The notes under the pieces: generated by a model
The model's database searches: none
Told to the model about the DNA's origin: nothing
Seen by the model: only the letters and a program-made list of their open reading frames with translations
Position numbers and translations under genes: made by a program
In this document: piece by piece, positions 45,763 to 54,179 of the stretch
How the letters are laid out: the number at the start of each line of letters is the position of its first letter
Numbering within the stretch: the first letter of the stretch is position 1
Source of the DNA: Pedobacter cryoconitis
Lineage (GTDB): Bacteria; Bacteroidota; Bacteroidia; Sphingobacteriales; Sphingobacteriaceae
Direction of reading: 5' to 3'
Length of the DNA stretch: 63,766 nt
Assembly (NCBI RefSeq): GCF_003259615.1
Contig: NZ_QLLR01000033.1
Location: 1,503 to 65,268, forward strand

Positions 45763-46953
45763 TTATTTAAAAGCATTGATGCCCGTTACATCCATTCCTG
45801 TAATCAGCAAATGAATATCATGTGTACCCTCGTAAGTAACAACCGATTCCAGGTTCATCATATGGCGCATAATTGAATACTCACCAGTAATTCCCATACC
45901 GCCGAGCATTTGCCTTGCATTTCTGGCAACATCCAGTGCAATTTCAACACTATTTCTTTTCGCCATTGAAATCTGTTCAGCCGTCGCCCTGTTCTCACTC
46001 TTTAACACACCCAGTCTCCAAACCAATAACTGGCCCTTAGTGATTTCAGTAATCATTTCGGCAAGCTTTTTTTGCTGCAGTTGAAATCCGCCAATAGGCT
46101 TTCCGAACTGAATACGCTCCTTAGCATAACGCAAAGCAGTATCATAACAATCCATTGCCGCACCTAAAGCTCCCCAGGCAATACCATATCTCGCCTGATT
46201 TAAACAGCCCAACGGCCCTTTAAGACCAGAGATTTCCGGGAATATATTTTCCTTAGGAACTTTTACATTGTCAAATACCAGTTCACCAGTGGCCGAAGCA
46301 CGAAGGCTCCATTTATTATGCGTTTCAGGAGTTGAGAAACCCTCCATTCCACGTTCAACTACCATTCCTCTGATTTTTCCAGCTTCATCCTTCGCCCAAA
46401 CTACAGCAATGTCGGCAAATGGAGCATTAGAAATCCACATTTTAGCACCATTTAACAAGTAATGATCACCCTTATCTTTGATAGTAGTGACCATGCCGCT
46501 TGGATTTGATCCATGATCCGGTTCAGTTAAACCAAAACAACCCATCATTTCGCCCGTAGCTAACTTAGGTAAGTATTTATGGCGCTGTTCCTCAGTGCCA
46601 TACGCATAAATAGGGTACATCACCAAAGATCCCTGTACTGAAGCCGTAGAGCGAATACCCGAATCTCCGCGCTCTAATTCCTGCATAATGATACCGTAAG
46701 CAGTATAATCCAATCCTGCACCACCATATTCAACCGGAATAGTCGGGCCAAAAGCACCAATTTCACCCAATCCTTTAATTAAGTGCTTAGGGAATTCAGC
46801 TTTTTGGGCGTAATCTTCTATCACCGGACTGATTTCTTTCTTCACCCAGTCACGCACTGTTGATCTGATCAGTTTGTGCTCTTCAGACAATAATTCGTCT
46901 AACAGATAGTAGTCGGGTGCTTCATAAAGGTCTTTCTTTCCTGATTTGTTCAT
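45763..46953 (-). CDS. Acyl-CoA dehydrogenase, glutaryl-CoA dehydrogenase type
   Basis: 396 residues with the acyl-CoA dehydrogenase fold. FAD/substrate motifs are CFGLTEPDHGSNPSGM and the QFGKPIGGFQLQQKKLAEM region. The catalytic Glu (about 375) lies in VTYEGTHDIHLLITGMDVTGI, the glutaryl-CoA dehydrogenase signature. It oxidises and decarboxylates glutaryl-CoA to crotonyl-CoA in lysine and tryptophan breakdown. No other genes of that pathway lie nearby. It is first in a probable unit with the START-like gene. Confidence 0.88.
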   Translation of the reverse strand: MNKSGKKDLYEAPDYYLLDELLSEEHKLIRSTVRDWVKKEISPVIEDYAQKAEFPKHLIKGLGEIGAFGPTIPVEYGGAGLDYTAYGIIMQELERGDSGIRSTASVQGSLVMYPIYAYGTEEQRHKYLPKLATGEMMGCFGLTEPDHGSNPSGMVTTIKDKGDHYLLNGAKMWISNAPFADIAVVWAKDEAGKIRGMVVERGMEGFSTPETHNKWSLRASATGELVFDNVKVPKENIFPEISGLKGPLGCLNQARYGIAWGALGAAMDCYDTALRYAKERIQFGKPIGGFQLQQKKLAEMITEITKGQLLVWRLGVLKSENRATAEQISMAKRNSVEIALDVARNARQMLGGMGITGEYSIMRHMMNLESVVTYEGTHDIHLLITGMDVTGINAFK

Positions 46954-47111
46954 GGTTTACACTATATTTGGTTGAGCTGGCTTTGTGCTTCGAATCTTTT
47001 CGTATTATTATATAACTATTATCCGGGCCTTGTTTTCAAAGGTAATAATTTCGTCTAATGGCTGGCTAAAACCAATCAAAAATTTAATTTTGTTGCACTA
47101 ATCAGATCATT

Positions 47112-47480
47112 ATGTATTTACAAACTGTTGCTTTAAATGATGTCAAGTGTTTTGCGCTGCATGGATACTATCCGGAAGAGCAACTTACAGGAACCGAGTT
47201 TCTGGTAAGCGTTGAAGTTACTTTTATCCCTTCGGGCGATACGGAAGATTTGCAGCGAACCGTTAATTACGAAGTACTGAATACGATTATTCTGGAAGAA
47301 ATGAGAAATACTAAAAAGATGCTGGAGTCTGTAGTTAAACTTATTTTGGACAGGACAATTTCATCTTTTCCTTTTATTTTGACTGCTGTTGCCGGAATAA
47401 AAAAAATGCACCCGCCAATGCCAGGAGAAATTGATCATTCTTTTGTTCAATTATCTTATACATCGGATAAGAAACACTAA
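47112..47480 (+). CDS. folB: Dihydroneopterin aldolase
   Basis: 122 residues, the normal family length. The start reads VALNDVKCFALHGYYPEEQLTGTEFLVSVEVTF, with the conserved Tyr/Glu region; the strand VNYEVLNTIILEEM follows, and the catalytic Lys region is MHPPMPG. It splits dihydroneopterin into hydroxymethyl-dihydropterin and glycolaldehyde in folate synthesis, in the cytoplasm. A -7-like TAATTTTG lies at 47085-47092. The GlcD-type gene starts ten bases after its stop; glycolate derived from glycolaldehyde is a conceivable but unproven link. Confidence 0.9.
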   Translation: MYLQTVALNDVKCFALHGYYPEEQLTGTEFLVSVEVTFIPSGDTEDLQRTVNYEVLNTIILEEMRNTKKMLESVVKLILDRTISSFPFILTAVAGIKKMHPPMPGEIDHSFVQLSYTSDKKH

Positions 47481-47490
47481 TAAAATATAT

Positions 47491-48900
47491 ATGTCTGCAA
47501 TTCCTGCTTATACAAAGATAGATTCGGGGTTTTTAGCCCAGCTGGTCACCATTTTAGGTGCGAAAAATGTGTTTACTGATGATGTTTCTCTTTTAGATTA
47601 TAGTCATGATGAAACGGAAGACCTTCATTATGCGCCAGAAGTAGTTGTCAAACCTGTTGATACGGCTGCTGTTTCTGCTTTATTGAAATTTTGTAATGAA
47701 CACCATGTTCCGGTTACGCCAAGAGGTGGTGGAACTGGTTTAAGTGGTGGTGCTTTGCCTGTTTATGGTGGGGTATTGCTGTCTATGGAGCGTTTTAAAG
47801 CTATTATCTCTATTGATACTGAAAATCTGCAGGCTACGGTTGAACCGGGAGTAATTACCGAAGAATTCATGCATGCGGTGGCGGAAAAGGGGTTGTTATA
47901 TCCTGTTGATCCGTCCAGTAAGGGTTCTTGCTTTATCGGTGGAAATGTGGCGCATGGTTCTGGTGGGCCAAGGGTTGTGAAGTATGGAACGATAAGGGAG
48001 TATATCTTAAATCTGGAGATCGTTTTGCCAACTGGCGAAGTGATCTGGACTGGCGCAAATACGCTTAAATATGCTTCGGGTTATAATCTGACACAGCTCA
48101 TGATCGGATCTGAAGGAACTTTAGGGGTAGTAACTAAAATTGTAACTAAACTGATTCCCAAAGTGCAGCATAGTGTTTTGATGTTAGGTTCTTTTGCGGA
48201 GAATGAGCAGGCTTGTGCTGCGGTTTCTGCGATTTTCAGAGCTGGTATCACACCGTCTGCTTTAGAGTTTATGGAACGCAGAGGGGTAGAGTGGGTTGTT
48301 CAGTATGATGATATTAAATTTGATATTAAAGATGGGGTAAATGCTTATCTGATGATAGAGTTTGATGGGGATGATATGGATGGAATCTTTAAGGATTGTG
48401 AAAAGGTAAATGCTGTGCTGGAGGAGTTTGGCTGTACGGAAGTACTTTTTGCGGATACTGCCGGACAAAAGGAAGAGTTGTGGCGTATGCGCAGAACAAT
48501 GGCTGAATCGGTGAAGTCCAATTCTGTTTATAAGGAGGAGGATACAGTTGTACCAAGGGCAGCGCTTCCAAAATTAATTAATGGGATTAAAGAGATTGGT
48601 TCCAGGTATGGTTTTGAAAGTGTGTGTTATGGCCATGCTGGTGATGGTAATTTACATATCAATATTATCAAAGCGGGGATGAGTGATGAGGATTGGAAGA
48701 ATAAGCTGAAGGATGGTATTGTAGAGTTGTTCCAGTTAACGGCGGGTTTAGGCGGTACGATTTCTGGTGAGCATGGTATCGGACTTGTTCAGAAAGAGTT
48801 TATGTCTATTAAATATAGTGAGATCAATCTCAATTTAATGAGAGGGATTAAACAGGTTTTTGATCCGAACGGGATATTGAATCCTGGAAAGATATTTTAG
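47491..48900 (+). CDS. FAD-linked oxidase, GlcD/D-lactate dehydrogenase type
   Basis: 469 residues from the ATG at 47491 (MSAIPAYTKIDSGFL); an upstream in-frame start would run into folB. PCMH-type FAD-binding domain with PVTPRGGGTGLSGGALPVYGGVLLSMERF and IGGNVAHGSGGPRVVKYGTIREY. The C-terminal FAD-oxidase part has CYGHAGDGNLHINI and the family end GTISGEHGIGLVQKEF and FDPNGILNPGKIF. It oxidises glycolate, D-lactate or another 2-hydroxyacid. No GlcE/GlcF partners are present, so it belongs to the single-subunit or separately partnered group. Confidence 0.9.
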   Translation: MSAIPAYTKIDSGFLAQLVTILGAKNVFTDDVSLLDYSHDETEDLHYAPEVVVKPVDTAAVSALLKFCNEHHVPVTPRGGGTGLSGGALPVYGGVLLSMERFKAIISIDTENLQATVEPGVITEEFMHAVAEKGLLYPVDPSSKGSCFIGGNVAHGSGGPRVVKYGTIREYILNLEIVLPTGEVIWTGANTLKYASGYNLTQLMIGSEGTLGVVTKIVTKLIPKVQHSVLMLGSFAENEQACAAVSAIFRAGITPSALEFMERRGVEWVVQYDDIKFDIKDGVNAYLMIEFDGDDMDGIFKDCEKVNAVLEEFGCTEVLFADTAGQKEELWRMRRTMAESVKSNSVYKEEDTVVPRAALPKLINGIKEIGSRYGFESVCYGHAGDGNLHINIIKAGMSDEDWKNKLKDGIVELFQLTAGLGGTISGEHGIGLVQKEFMSIKYSEINLNLMRGIKQVFDPNGILNPGKIF

Positions 48901-48911
48901 TTATTTTAAAC

Positions 48912-48946
48912 AAGGATAGTCATTGATTACTGGCTATCCTTTATTT
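48912..48946 (+). terminator. Terminator after GlcD-type gene
   Basis: An 8-bp stem (AAGGATAG and its complement) with a 14-base loop and a short T-rich tail. Confidence 0.65.
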
Positions 48947-48987
48947 AAGGATTTTAATAGTTCGTTTATAGTTTTTTAATAGTTTTT

Positions 48988-49470
48988 TTATAGTTGTTCA
49001 AAGGCAACCATTTTTGCTTTTTCGCTCTCAGGAATAGGAATGGCTTTTTTACTGGAGTGTGAAAAGGATACGCAAATGGTTTTTCCTTTGGTACAAATTT
49101 CTTCTTTACCATGGATGTGTTTTACGATCGTATATTCAAGGTCGAAACTGGTATTTCCAATTCTGGAGGTACGCACGTAAATACTTACTTTATCTTCTAT
49201 AAATATTGGACTGATATAGTCCATGGAGGCCTGTGCAATCACTACGCCTGTTTCTTTCCAGTTCCAGGATATAGCGTTATTCCAGTATTTTGTACGGGCA
49301 ATTTCAAGATAGGTAAAGTAGACTGCGTTATTTACGTGGCCAAGCATGTCGAAGTCTGCGAATCGGGTTTCAATCTGGGTTTTATACTTAAAACTGTCTA
49401 AAGTTCCCAGTGTTACTGACTTTTTGTCTGTCTGTTTTGTTTTTGTACGCCAAAATGTCTTAAATATCAT
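48988..49470 (-). CDS. Acyl-CoA thioesterase, 4HBT hotdog fold
   Basis: 160 residues. The hotdog motif RFADFDMLGHVNNAVYFTYLEIARTKYW carries the catalytic Asp region of YbgC/4-hydroxybenzoyl-CoA thioesterase-like enzymes. The central helix is followed by QASMDYISPIFIEDKVSIYVRTSRIGNTSFDLEY. It hydrolyses acyl-CoA thioesters in the cytoplasm; chain length is unknown. The N-terminal 25 residues (MIFKTFWRTKTKQTDKK) are a basic extension not needed for the fold, and the true start could be later. It is a single gene. Confidence 0.87.
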   Translation of the reverse strand: MIFKTFWRTKTKQTDKKSVTLGTLDSFKYKTQIETRFADFDMLGHVNNAVYFTYLEIARTKYWNNAISWNWKETGVVIAQASMDYISPIFIEDKVSIYVRTSRIGNTSFDLEYTIVKHIHGKEEICTKGKTICVSFSHSSKKAIPIPESEKAKMVAFEQL

Positions 49471-49546
49471 AGATTATTGGGTTGGTATGAGAGTTGAATA
49501 GGTGCTTATATAATTTAAAAATAAAAAATTAAAGGAGATTATAGCT

Positions 49547-49981
49547 ATGACATTAGTAAATTTTAACAATCGTACAAGAAGCCACGCACCTTACTTTAAC
49601 AATGTTTTTGACTCTTTGTTCAGTGAAGCGCTAAATAAAAATTATACAATAAGTAAAGTTCCCGGTGTAAATATTATAGAATCGGAAACTGAATATACGA
49701 TCGAACTGGCTGCACCTGGTTTAGAGAAAAGCGATTTTCAGATCAATTTGAAAAAAGACACGCTTTCTGTTTGGGCAGAGAAAAAAGTTGCTGATGGTGA
49801 GGTAAAGAAAAATTACAGCAGAAAAGAGTTTGATTATTTGTCTTTTGCAAGGTCGTTTACGTTACCTGAGAGTGTGGATGCGGAAAAGATTTCTGCTGAG
49901 TATGTGAATGGGATATTGACTATTGGGATTGGTAAAAAGGTTGAGGTGAAGGAAGAGAATAAAGAGATTAAAGTATTGTAA
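49547..49981 (+). CDS. Small heat-shock protein, Hsp20/alpha-crystallin
   Basis: 144 residues. A short N-terminal arm (HAPYFNNVFDSLFSE) is followed by the alpha-crystallin domain (about 45-135), with VNIIESETEYTIELAAPGLEKSDFQINLKKDTLSVWAEKK and the terminal strand VNGILTIGIGKK. The C-terminal IxI-like anchor is present (EIKVL). It forms oligomers that hold unfolding proteins. AAAGGAGA upstream (49531-49538) is a clear purine-rich ribosome-binding sequence, which is rare in this window. It has its own terminator and then hairpin element 3. Confidence 0.92.
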   Translation: MTLVNFNNRTRSHAPYFNNVFDSLFSEALNKNYTISKVPGVNIIESETEYTIELAAPGLEKSDFQINLKKDTLSVWAEKKVADGEVKKNYSRKEFDYLSFARSFTLPESVDAEKISAEYVNGILTIGIGKKVEVKEENKEIKVL

Positions 49982-50000
49982 GTTTTGGTTTTTGGTTTAG

Positions 50001-50035
50001 AAAAAGGGGGTATCGGGAGGTATCCCCTTTTTTTA
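50001..50035 (+). terminator. Terminator after hsp20
   Basis: A 7-bp stem (GGGGGTA with TATCCCC, one G-U) extended by an A5 run facing a T7 run. It is the direct terminator of hsp20, so hairpin element 3 just beyond is not needed for that. Confidence 0.8.
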
Positions 50036-50062
50036 TTGGAATATAAACGCCTTGGTTATTAG

Positions 50063-50147
50063 AAAATAAACGCCTGGTAACAGTTTCCGGTCGACGTTCA
50101 TGAAGAATGAACAATGTCCGGAAACTGTTACGCAGGCGTTTATTTTT
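50063..50147 (+). repeat. Hairpin element 3 with conserved 27-nt core
   Basis: Arms 50063-50090 and 50118-50147 pair over about 28 bp with one bulged base (the inner AACAGTTTCCGG is perfect). The 27-nt core, 50091-50117, is identical to that of element 2. The arm start ATAAACGCCT also occurs 23 bases upstream, at 50043, making a short direct repeat. It follows hsp20 on the same strand, and array 3 begins 38 bases later. Confidence 0.9.
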
Positions 50148-50185
50148 TCACAGAGCAATCCTTACCTTGGAAATGTAAAAAACTG

Positions 50186-50535
50186 GGATTGTTATTAGTT
50201 TGCTTGTTGGATCGTTATTTGGATTACTTGTTGGATTGTTATTAGGGTTGCTTGTTGGATTGTTATTGGGGTTACTTGTTGGATTGCTATTTGGATTGCT
50301 ATTAGGGTTGCTTGTTGGATTGCTATTAGGATTACTTGTTGGATCGCTATTAGGATTACTTGTTAGATTGTTATTTGGATTACTTGTTGGATTGTTATTG
50401 GGGTTACTTGTTGGATTGCTATTAGGGTTACTTGTTGGATTGCTATTAGGGTTACTTGTTGGATTGCTATTAGGATTGCTTGTTGGATTGCTATTAGGGT
50501 TACTTGTTGGATTAATGTTAGGGTGCTTTTTAGAT
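50186..50535 (+). repeat. Tandem array 3, 14 units of about 24 bp
   Basis: Units begin GGATTG or GGATCG and carry TATTAGG, with TTGTT at the end, at 50186, 50209, 50233, 50257, 50281 (a 36-base variant), 50317, 50341, 50365, 50389, 50413, 50437, 50461, 50485 and 50509. A further degenerate unit runs into the stop codon of the convergent hydrolase gene. The 24-base period keeps a GLLVGLLL-type frame open on the plus strand and an IQQVTLIA frame on the minus strand. Both look like artefacts of the period. Unit sequence is G/T-rich like arrays 1 and 2. Confidence 0.95.
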
Positions 50536-50537
50536 CG

Positions 50538-51698
50538 CTATTTGTTTTTTGCAGCTTTATAAGACTTGATAATCTCGTTGATAACCAATTGCGGATTGTC
50601 TGCGCCGACATAATGTGTAGTACCTTCTGCAAGGATTAATTTACTGTTGGGGCGGGCGGCGATGAATTTTTTATGCCCATCTTTCCATCCTTCAATATCT
50701 ATTTGATCATCCCATGGTGGAGTTTCTGCATAAATATCTGTTATTGGTATTTGTGCAGGGAAGGGGGTAGCCCTCAGGGTTGCTGCATTTTTATGAAGAT
50801 CTACGGCGATGTAATATATACTCGTATTTTTCTTTTTGATCTCTTCCAGTGTGCCGTTTGGGTTTGTAAGTACTCTTTTGATAGCCTCATCTGTATAGAA
50901 GCTACCAAGACTCGCATCTATAAAAACGGCAGCTTTTATTTTGGACGGGTTTCTTGCGGCATACATGGTGACGTAGAAGCCTCCTAAAGAGTGACACACT
51001 AAAATTTTGTTTGCATCGGCATAGCCTAATTTTGAAAGTCCAAGTTCTAATCCTTTGATTTCATTTGTAATATCAGAGTTTATAGAATCGCGGGTACTGT
51101 GGCCATAACCAGCTCTGTCGTAGGTGATCAGGGTTGCTCCGGTCGCATCGTATATGGGGATCAGGATGTCTGACCAAACGGTAGAGTTATCCATACCGCC
51201 GGTTTCAAACAGGATAACGGTTGATGAGCCTTTAATGATGTTGAAGAATAGTTGATGTGTGTTTACATCGACAAGGGTGTCCAGCGGTTTGTATTTTAGA
51301 AATGCTTGCTGGATTTTTGCTTTGCTCTGGTTGATTAGAGGCTGCCAGCGGGGATCTGCATGAAGGTTTTTTAATTCTTCATCCTGCTCCAGGAATTCAA
51401 GGTGGAAGGTTTGGATTTCTTGTATGTATTGTGCTAAGTAGTGGAAAGCTTTGTCGGGATTGTTGGCTAAGGCCCATGAGCTTGCAGCAATGTACTTATC
51501 TCGGTTTACGCCGTTGCCGTTGTTTTCTTTGAAAAGGGAGTCAAAGGATAAGGCGGATTTTAGGTATTGTTTCTGGTCTTTGTATTTTATGGCTCTTTGG
51601 TTGTGGTTTAGATAGGTTTTTGTCGGTAGGAATGTATTTTGCGCAAACAAGTTAATGGTGGTAAAGACCACCATTGTCAGGAGTAAAGCATGTTTCAT
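50538..51698 (-). CDS. Exported alpha/beta hydrolase
   Basis: 386 residues with a signal peptide (about 1-19, INLFAQ). Residues 20 to about 130 are a helical, TPR-like N-terminal part. The alpha/beta-hydrolase domain has the oxyanion strand VILFETGGMDNSTVW, Asp-rich YDRAGYGHS, nucleophile elbow CHSLGG and a late catalytic His in EGTTHYVGADNP. It is probably a periplasmic esterase or peptidase-like enzyme; substrate unknown. Its stop codon (TAG) lies in a degenerate last unit of tandem array 3, so the array has grown up to or into the 3' end of the gene. Confidence 0.87.
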   Translation of the reverse strand: MKHALLLTMVVFTTINLFAQNTFLPTKTYLNHNQRAIKYKDQKQYLKSALSFDSLFKENNGNGVNRDKYIAASSWALANNPDKAFHYLAQYIQEIQTFHLEFLEQDEELKNLHADPRWQPLINQSKAKIQQAFLKYKPLDTLVDVNTHQLFFNIIKGSSTVILFETGGMDNSTVWSDILIPIYDATGATLITYDRAGYGHSTRDSINSDITNEIKGLELGLSKLGYADANKILVCHSLGGFYVTMYAARNPSKIKAAVFIDASLGSFYTDEAIKRVLTNPNGTLEEIKKKNTSIYYIAVDLHKNAATLRATPFPAQIPITDIYAETPPWDDQIDIEGWKDGHKKFIAARPNSKLILAEGTTHYVGADNPQLVINEIIKSYKAAKNK

Positions 51699-51746
51699 TT
51701 GGTTCGGGGTTTTCTAAAAGACACCGAAGTTTAGGTTGCGTTGCAA

Positions 51747-52517
51747 TTATTCATAATATCCAAACATTTCTAAACTGTATTCGTGAACATTTAAAGACCA
51801 GCTGAATTTTTTAGTGGTCGTTTTCCCGTTAAATAATGCGCCATTGCCCCCATAGTTACTGCTAAAAAGGGTGTAAACTCCTGAGGTGGTTTTTATCAAT
51901 ACCCGAATGTCGTACCTTCCGTCAACCACTGCAGCTTCATCAATCCCGAGTTTTTCTGATAGAGTATAAGTGATGAAATTATCATTAGGCAAGGCATCTT
52001 TATAAACGGGGCTTTTGTAAATTAAAAGAGCGTCAAAAGAACCACCTGGCAATACTGGGTATTCCTTGCCTTTTTCTCTTTTGGTAATTTCCATCCAGAC
52101 ATCGGCTTTATCTGATTTCGGAATGTTTTGATCGGTAGTCCAGTTTATATTAGTTAAAGTAACTGTCTTGAGAAAGGGAGAAATTACTTTTATTTTTTTA
52201 TTGGTTACAGCAGTCTGTCCTTTCGTGCTTTTAACAGTGAGCGAAAGCGTATAATCTCCAGCTTTGCTGATCGAAAATAAAGTATTTTTTTTGGTGGAGA
52301 AGGTGCCTGCTCCCAGGTCCCATGCAAAAGTAGCCCCATCTTTAGAGGCATCATCCAGGGTGTAATCGATAGCTGCTTTAAGGGTTAGATTGGATGTTGT
52401 ATCTCCGTTAACTGTAAAACTGGCTTTAGGTATGGACGGTGCTGGAAGGGCAGGGTCTTTTTTACAAGAATAAAAACTAAATAAAGTAAAGATTAACAGA
52501 GAATAGGTTAGTTTCAT
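51747..52517 (-). CDS. PKD-domain lipoprotein of unknown function
   Basis: 256 residues. A lipoprotein signal ends in Cys18 (FSFYSC), with a KKDPALPAPSIP linker. A PKD module spans about 30-112 (FAWDLGAGTF, SKAGDYTLSLTVKSTKG). A second beta-rich region (about 115-256) contains VWMEITKREKGKEYPVLPGGSFDALLIYKSP. It is likely attached to the outer membrane. The architecture is common in Bacteroidota surface proteins, but I cannot assign a function. It may be co-transcribed with the hydrolase gene 48 bases downstream. Confidence 0.82.
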   Translation of the reverse strand: MKLTYSLLIFTLFSFYSCKKDPALPAPSIPKASFTVNGDTTSNLTLKAAIDYTLDDASKDGATFAWDLGAGTFSTKKNTLFSISKAGDYTLSLTVKSTKGQTAVTNKKIKVISPFLKTVTLTNINWTTDQNIPKSDKADVWMEITKREKGKEYPVLPGGSFDALLIYKSPVYKDALPNDNFITYTLSEKLGIDEAAVVDGRYDIRVLIKTTSGVYTLFSSNYGGNGALFNGKTTTKKFSWSLNVHEYSLEMFGYYE

Positions 52518-52631
52518 GTTTATGGCTTTTATTATTAAATGAATATTTTCCTAAGTTAATTTATTTCTTTAAAATACGTGCATTTTGTTTCTGATAATTC
52601 TTTTTTGTAACGGTATGTGAAAATTACTCAT

Positions 52632-52661
52632 AAAAAAATCCCGCTCTTGCGAACGGGATTT
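52632..52661 (-). terminator. Terminator after arginine decarboxylase gene
   Basis: An 8-bp stem (AAATCCCG and its complement) with a 10-base loop; on the minus strand it ends in a T7 run. Confidence 0.85.
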
Positions 52662-52685
52662 GGTATTTCTTATCGTAATCCGGGG

Positions 52686-54077
52686 CTAGGTGTAACCCAG
52701 GATCTTTAATACTTGCTTACTGTTTTGTTCTTCTCCAAATACCTCAAAGTTGAATGTCTCATCACGGTTGCGACGGATAATTACATGTTTAGGACTTGGT
52801 AACAGACAGTGATGAATTCCACCGTATCCGCTCAATACTTCCTGATAAGCTCCGGTATTGAAGAAACCAAGATATTGTACTTTACGCGTTTTCGGCATAA
52901 ATACGGAGTTCATATGCGCTTCCTGGTTATAGTAATCCTGACCATCGCAGGTAATACCGCCAAGATTCACTCTTTCGTATTCTGCATCCCAGTTATTGAT
53001 TGGTAAAAGGATGTATTTTTGGTTTAGCGCCCATACATCAGGAAGGTTCGTAATGAAAGAACCATCCAGCATTAACCATTTTTCACGGTCGTTTTGTTGT
53101 TTACGTCCCAGTACTTTATAAAGGATACCCGAAGCTTCTGCTACTGTGTATTTACCGAATTCAGTAATAATATCTGGTTCTACTACATCGTGCTCAGCAC
53201 AAATTTCTTTGATACGTTTAACGATTTCGTTCACCATATATTCATAATCGAAATCAAATACTAAAGAATCTTTGAATGGCATACCACCACCGATGTCTAA
53301 AGTATCCAGCTCAGGATTAATTTTCTTGAATTTACAGTATAAGGTTACGTATTTCTCCAGCTCATTCCAGTAGTACGGAGAATCCGTGATTCCTGAATTG
53401 ATAAAGAAATGCAGTAGTTTAACCCTGAAGTTAGGATTAGCAGAAATTTTGTTGTTATAGAAGTCGATTACATCCTCCATACGTACGCCTAAACGTGAAG
53501 TATAGAATTGTGAGTCCGGCTGCTCTTCCGCTGCAATGCGGATACCTAAATTACAAGGTGTTTCCAACTCTACTTCGTCATCAAAAAGGTTAAATTCCTC
53601 TTTGTTGTCTAATACAGGGATGATGTTTTTGTACCCATCGTGCAACATATCAATGATATATTGTTTGTACTGATAGGTCTTAAAACCGTTACAGATAACG
53701 GTAATGTCTTTGGTAAGTGCGCCTTTTTTCTCAAGGGCCTCAATCATCGGCATATCGAACGCGGACGAAGTCTCTAAGTGAATGCCATTTTTTAAAGCTT
53801 CTTCGACGATGTGTCTGAAGTGCGAGCTTTTTGTACAATAGCAATACTTGTAATCCCCACGGTAATTGTTCTTGATGATCGCGGTCTGAAACAACAGTTT
53901 TGCCTGCTGTATTTTTTTAGTGATCATCGGAAGATAAGTAAAACGTAATGGCGTACCATAAGTTTCAATCATTTCCATTAAATTCAGATCCTGAAAGTAT
54001 AGTTCGTCATCGATGACACTGTATCCTTCTTGAGGGAAACCTACACTTAGATCAAGAAATTCGGAGTAACTCTGCAT
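52686..54077 (-). CDS. speA: PLP-dependent arginine decarboxylase (Bacteroidota type)
   Basis: 463 residues, fold-III PLP decarboxylase. The PLP Lys83 lies in YCYCTKSSHF, the glycine-rich phosphate site in LDIGGGMPF, and the C-terminal region has TEFGKYTVAEASG. The sequence belongs to the short arginine-decarboxylase-like group found across Bacteroidota rather than to the long E. coli SpeA, and makes agmatine for polyamines. It is divergent from an arginase-family gene and argS, so all three neighbours use arginine. The substrate is inferred from family and context. Confidence 0.82.
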   Translation of the reverse strand: MQSYSEFLDLSVGFPQEGYSVIDDELYFQDLNLMEMIETYGTPLRFTYLPMITKKIQQAKLLFQTAIIKNNYRGDYKYCYCTKSSHFRHIVEEALKNGIHLETSSAFDMPMIEALEKKGALTKDITVICNGFKTYQYKQYIIDMLHDGYKNIIPVLDNKEEFNLFDDEVELETPCNLGIRIAAEEQPDSQFYTSRLGVRMEDVIDFYNNKISANPNFRVKLLHFFINSGITDSPYYWNELEKYVTLYCKFKKINPELDTLDIGGGMPFKDSLVFDFDYEYMVNEIVKRIKEICAEHDVVEPDIITEFGKYTVAEASGILYKVLGRKQQNDREKWLMLDGSFITNLPDVWALNQKYILLPINNWDAEYERVNLGGITCDGQDYYNQEAHMNSVFMPKTRKVQYLGFFNTGAYQEVLSGYGGIHHCLLPSPKHVIIRRNRDETFNFEVFGEEQNSKQVLKILGYT

Positions 54078-54179
54078 TTTTTATATTTTTGAACAATTAT
54101 TTAAAGGGTTGACAAATTAAAATGAGTTAATTTTGGTGCCAAAGATAAACACTTTAAAATACACTGGTAATTTTTTTTT

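Noticed and set aside
50200..50562. 120-residue Leu/Gly/Val repeat open frame
   Set aside because: It is produced by the 24-bp tandem array, whose period keeps the frame open; the opposite strand is also open. No start context or homology supports a protein.
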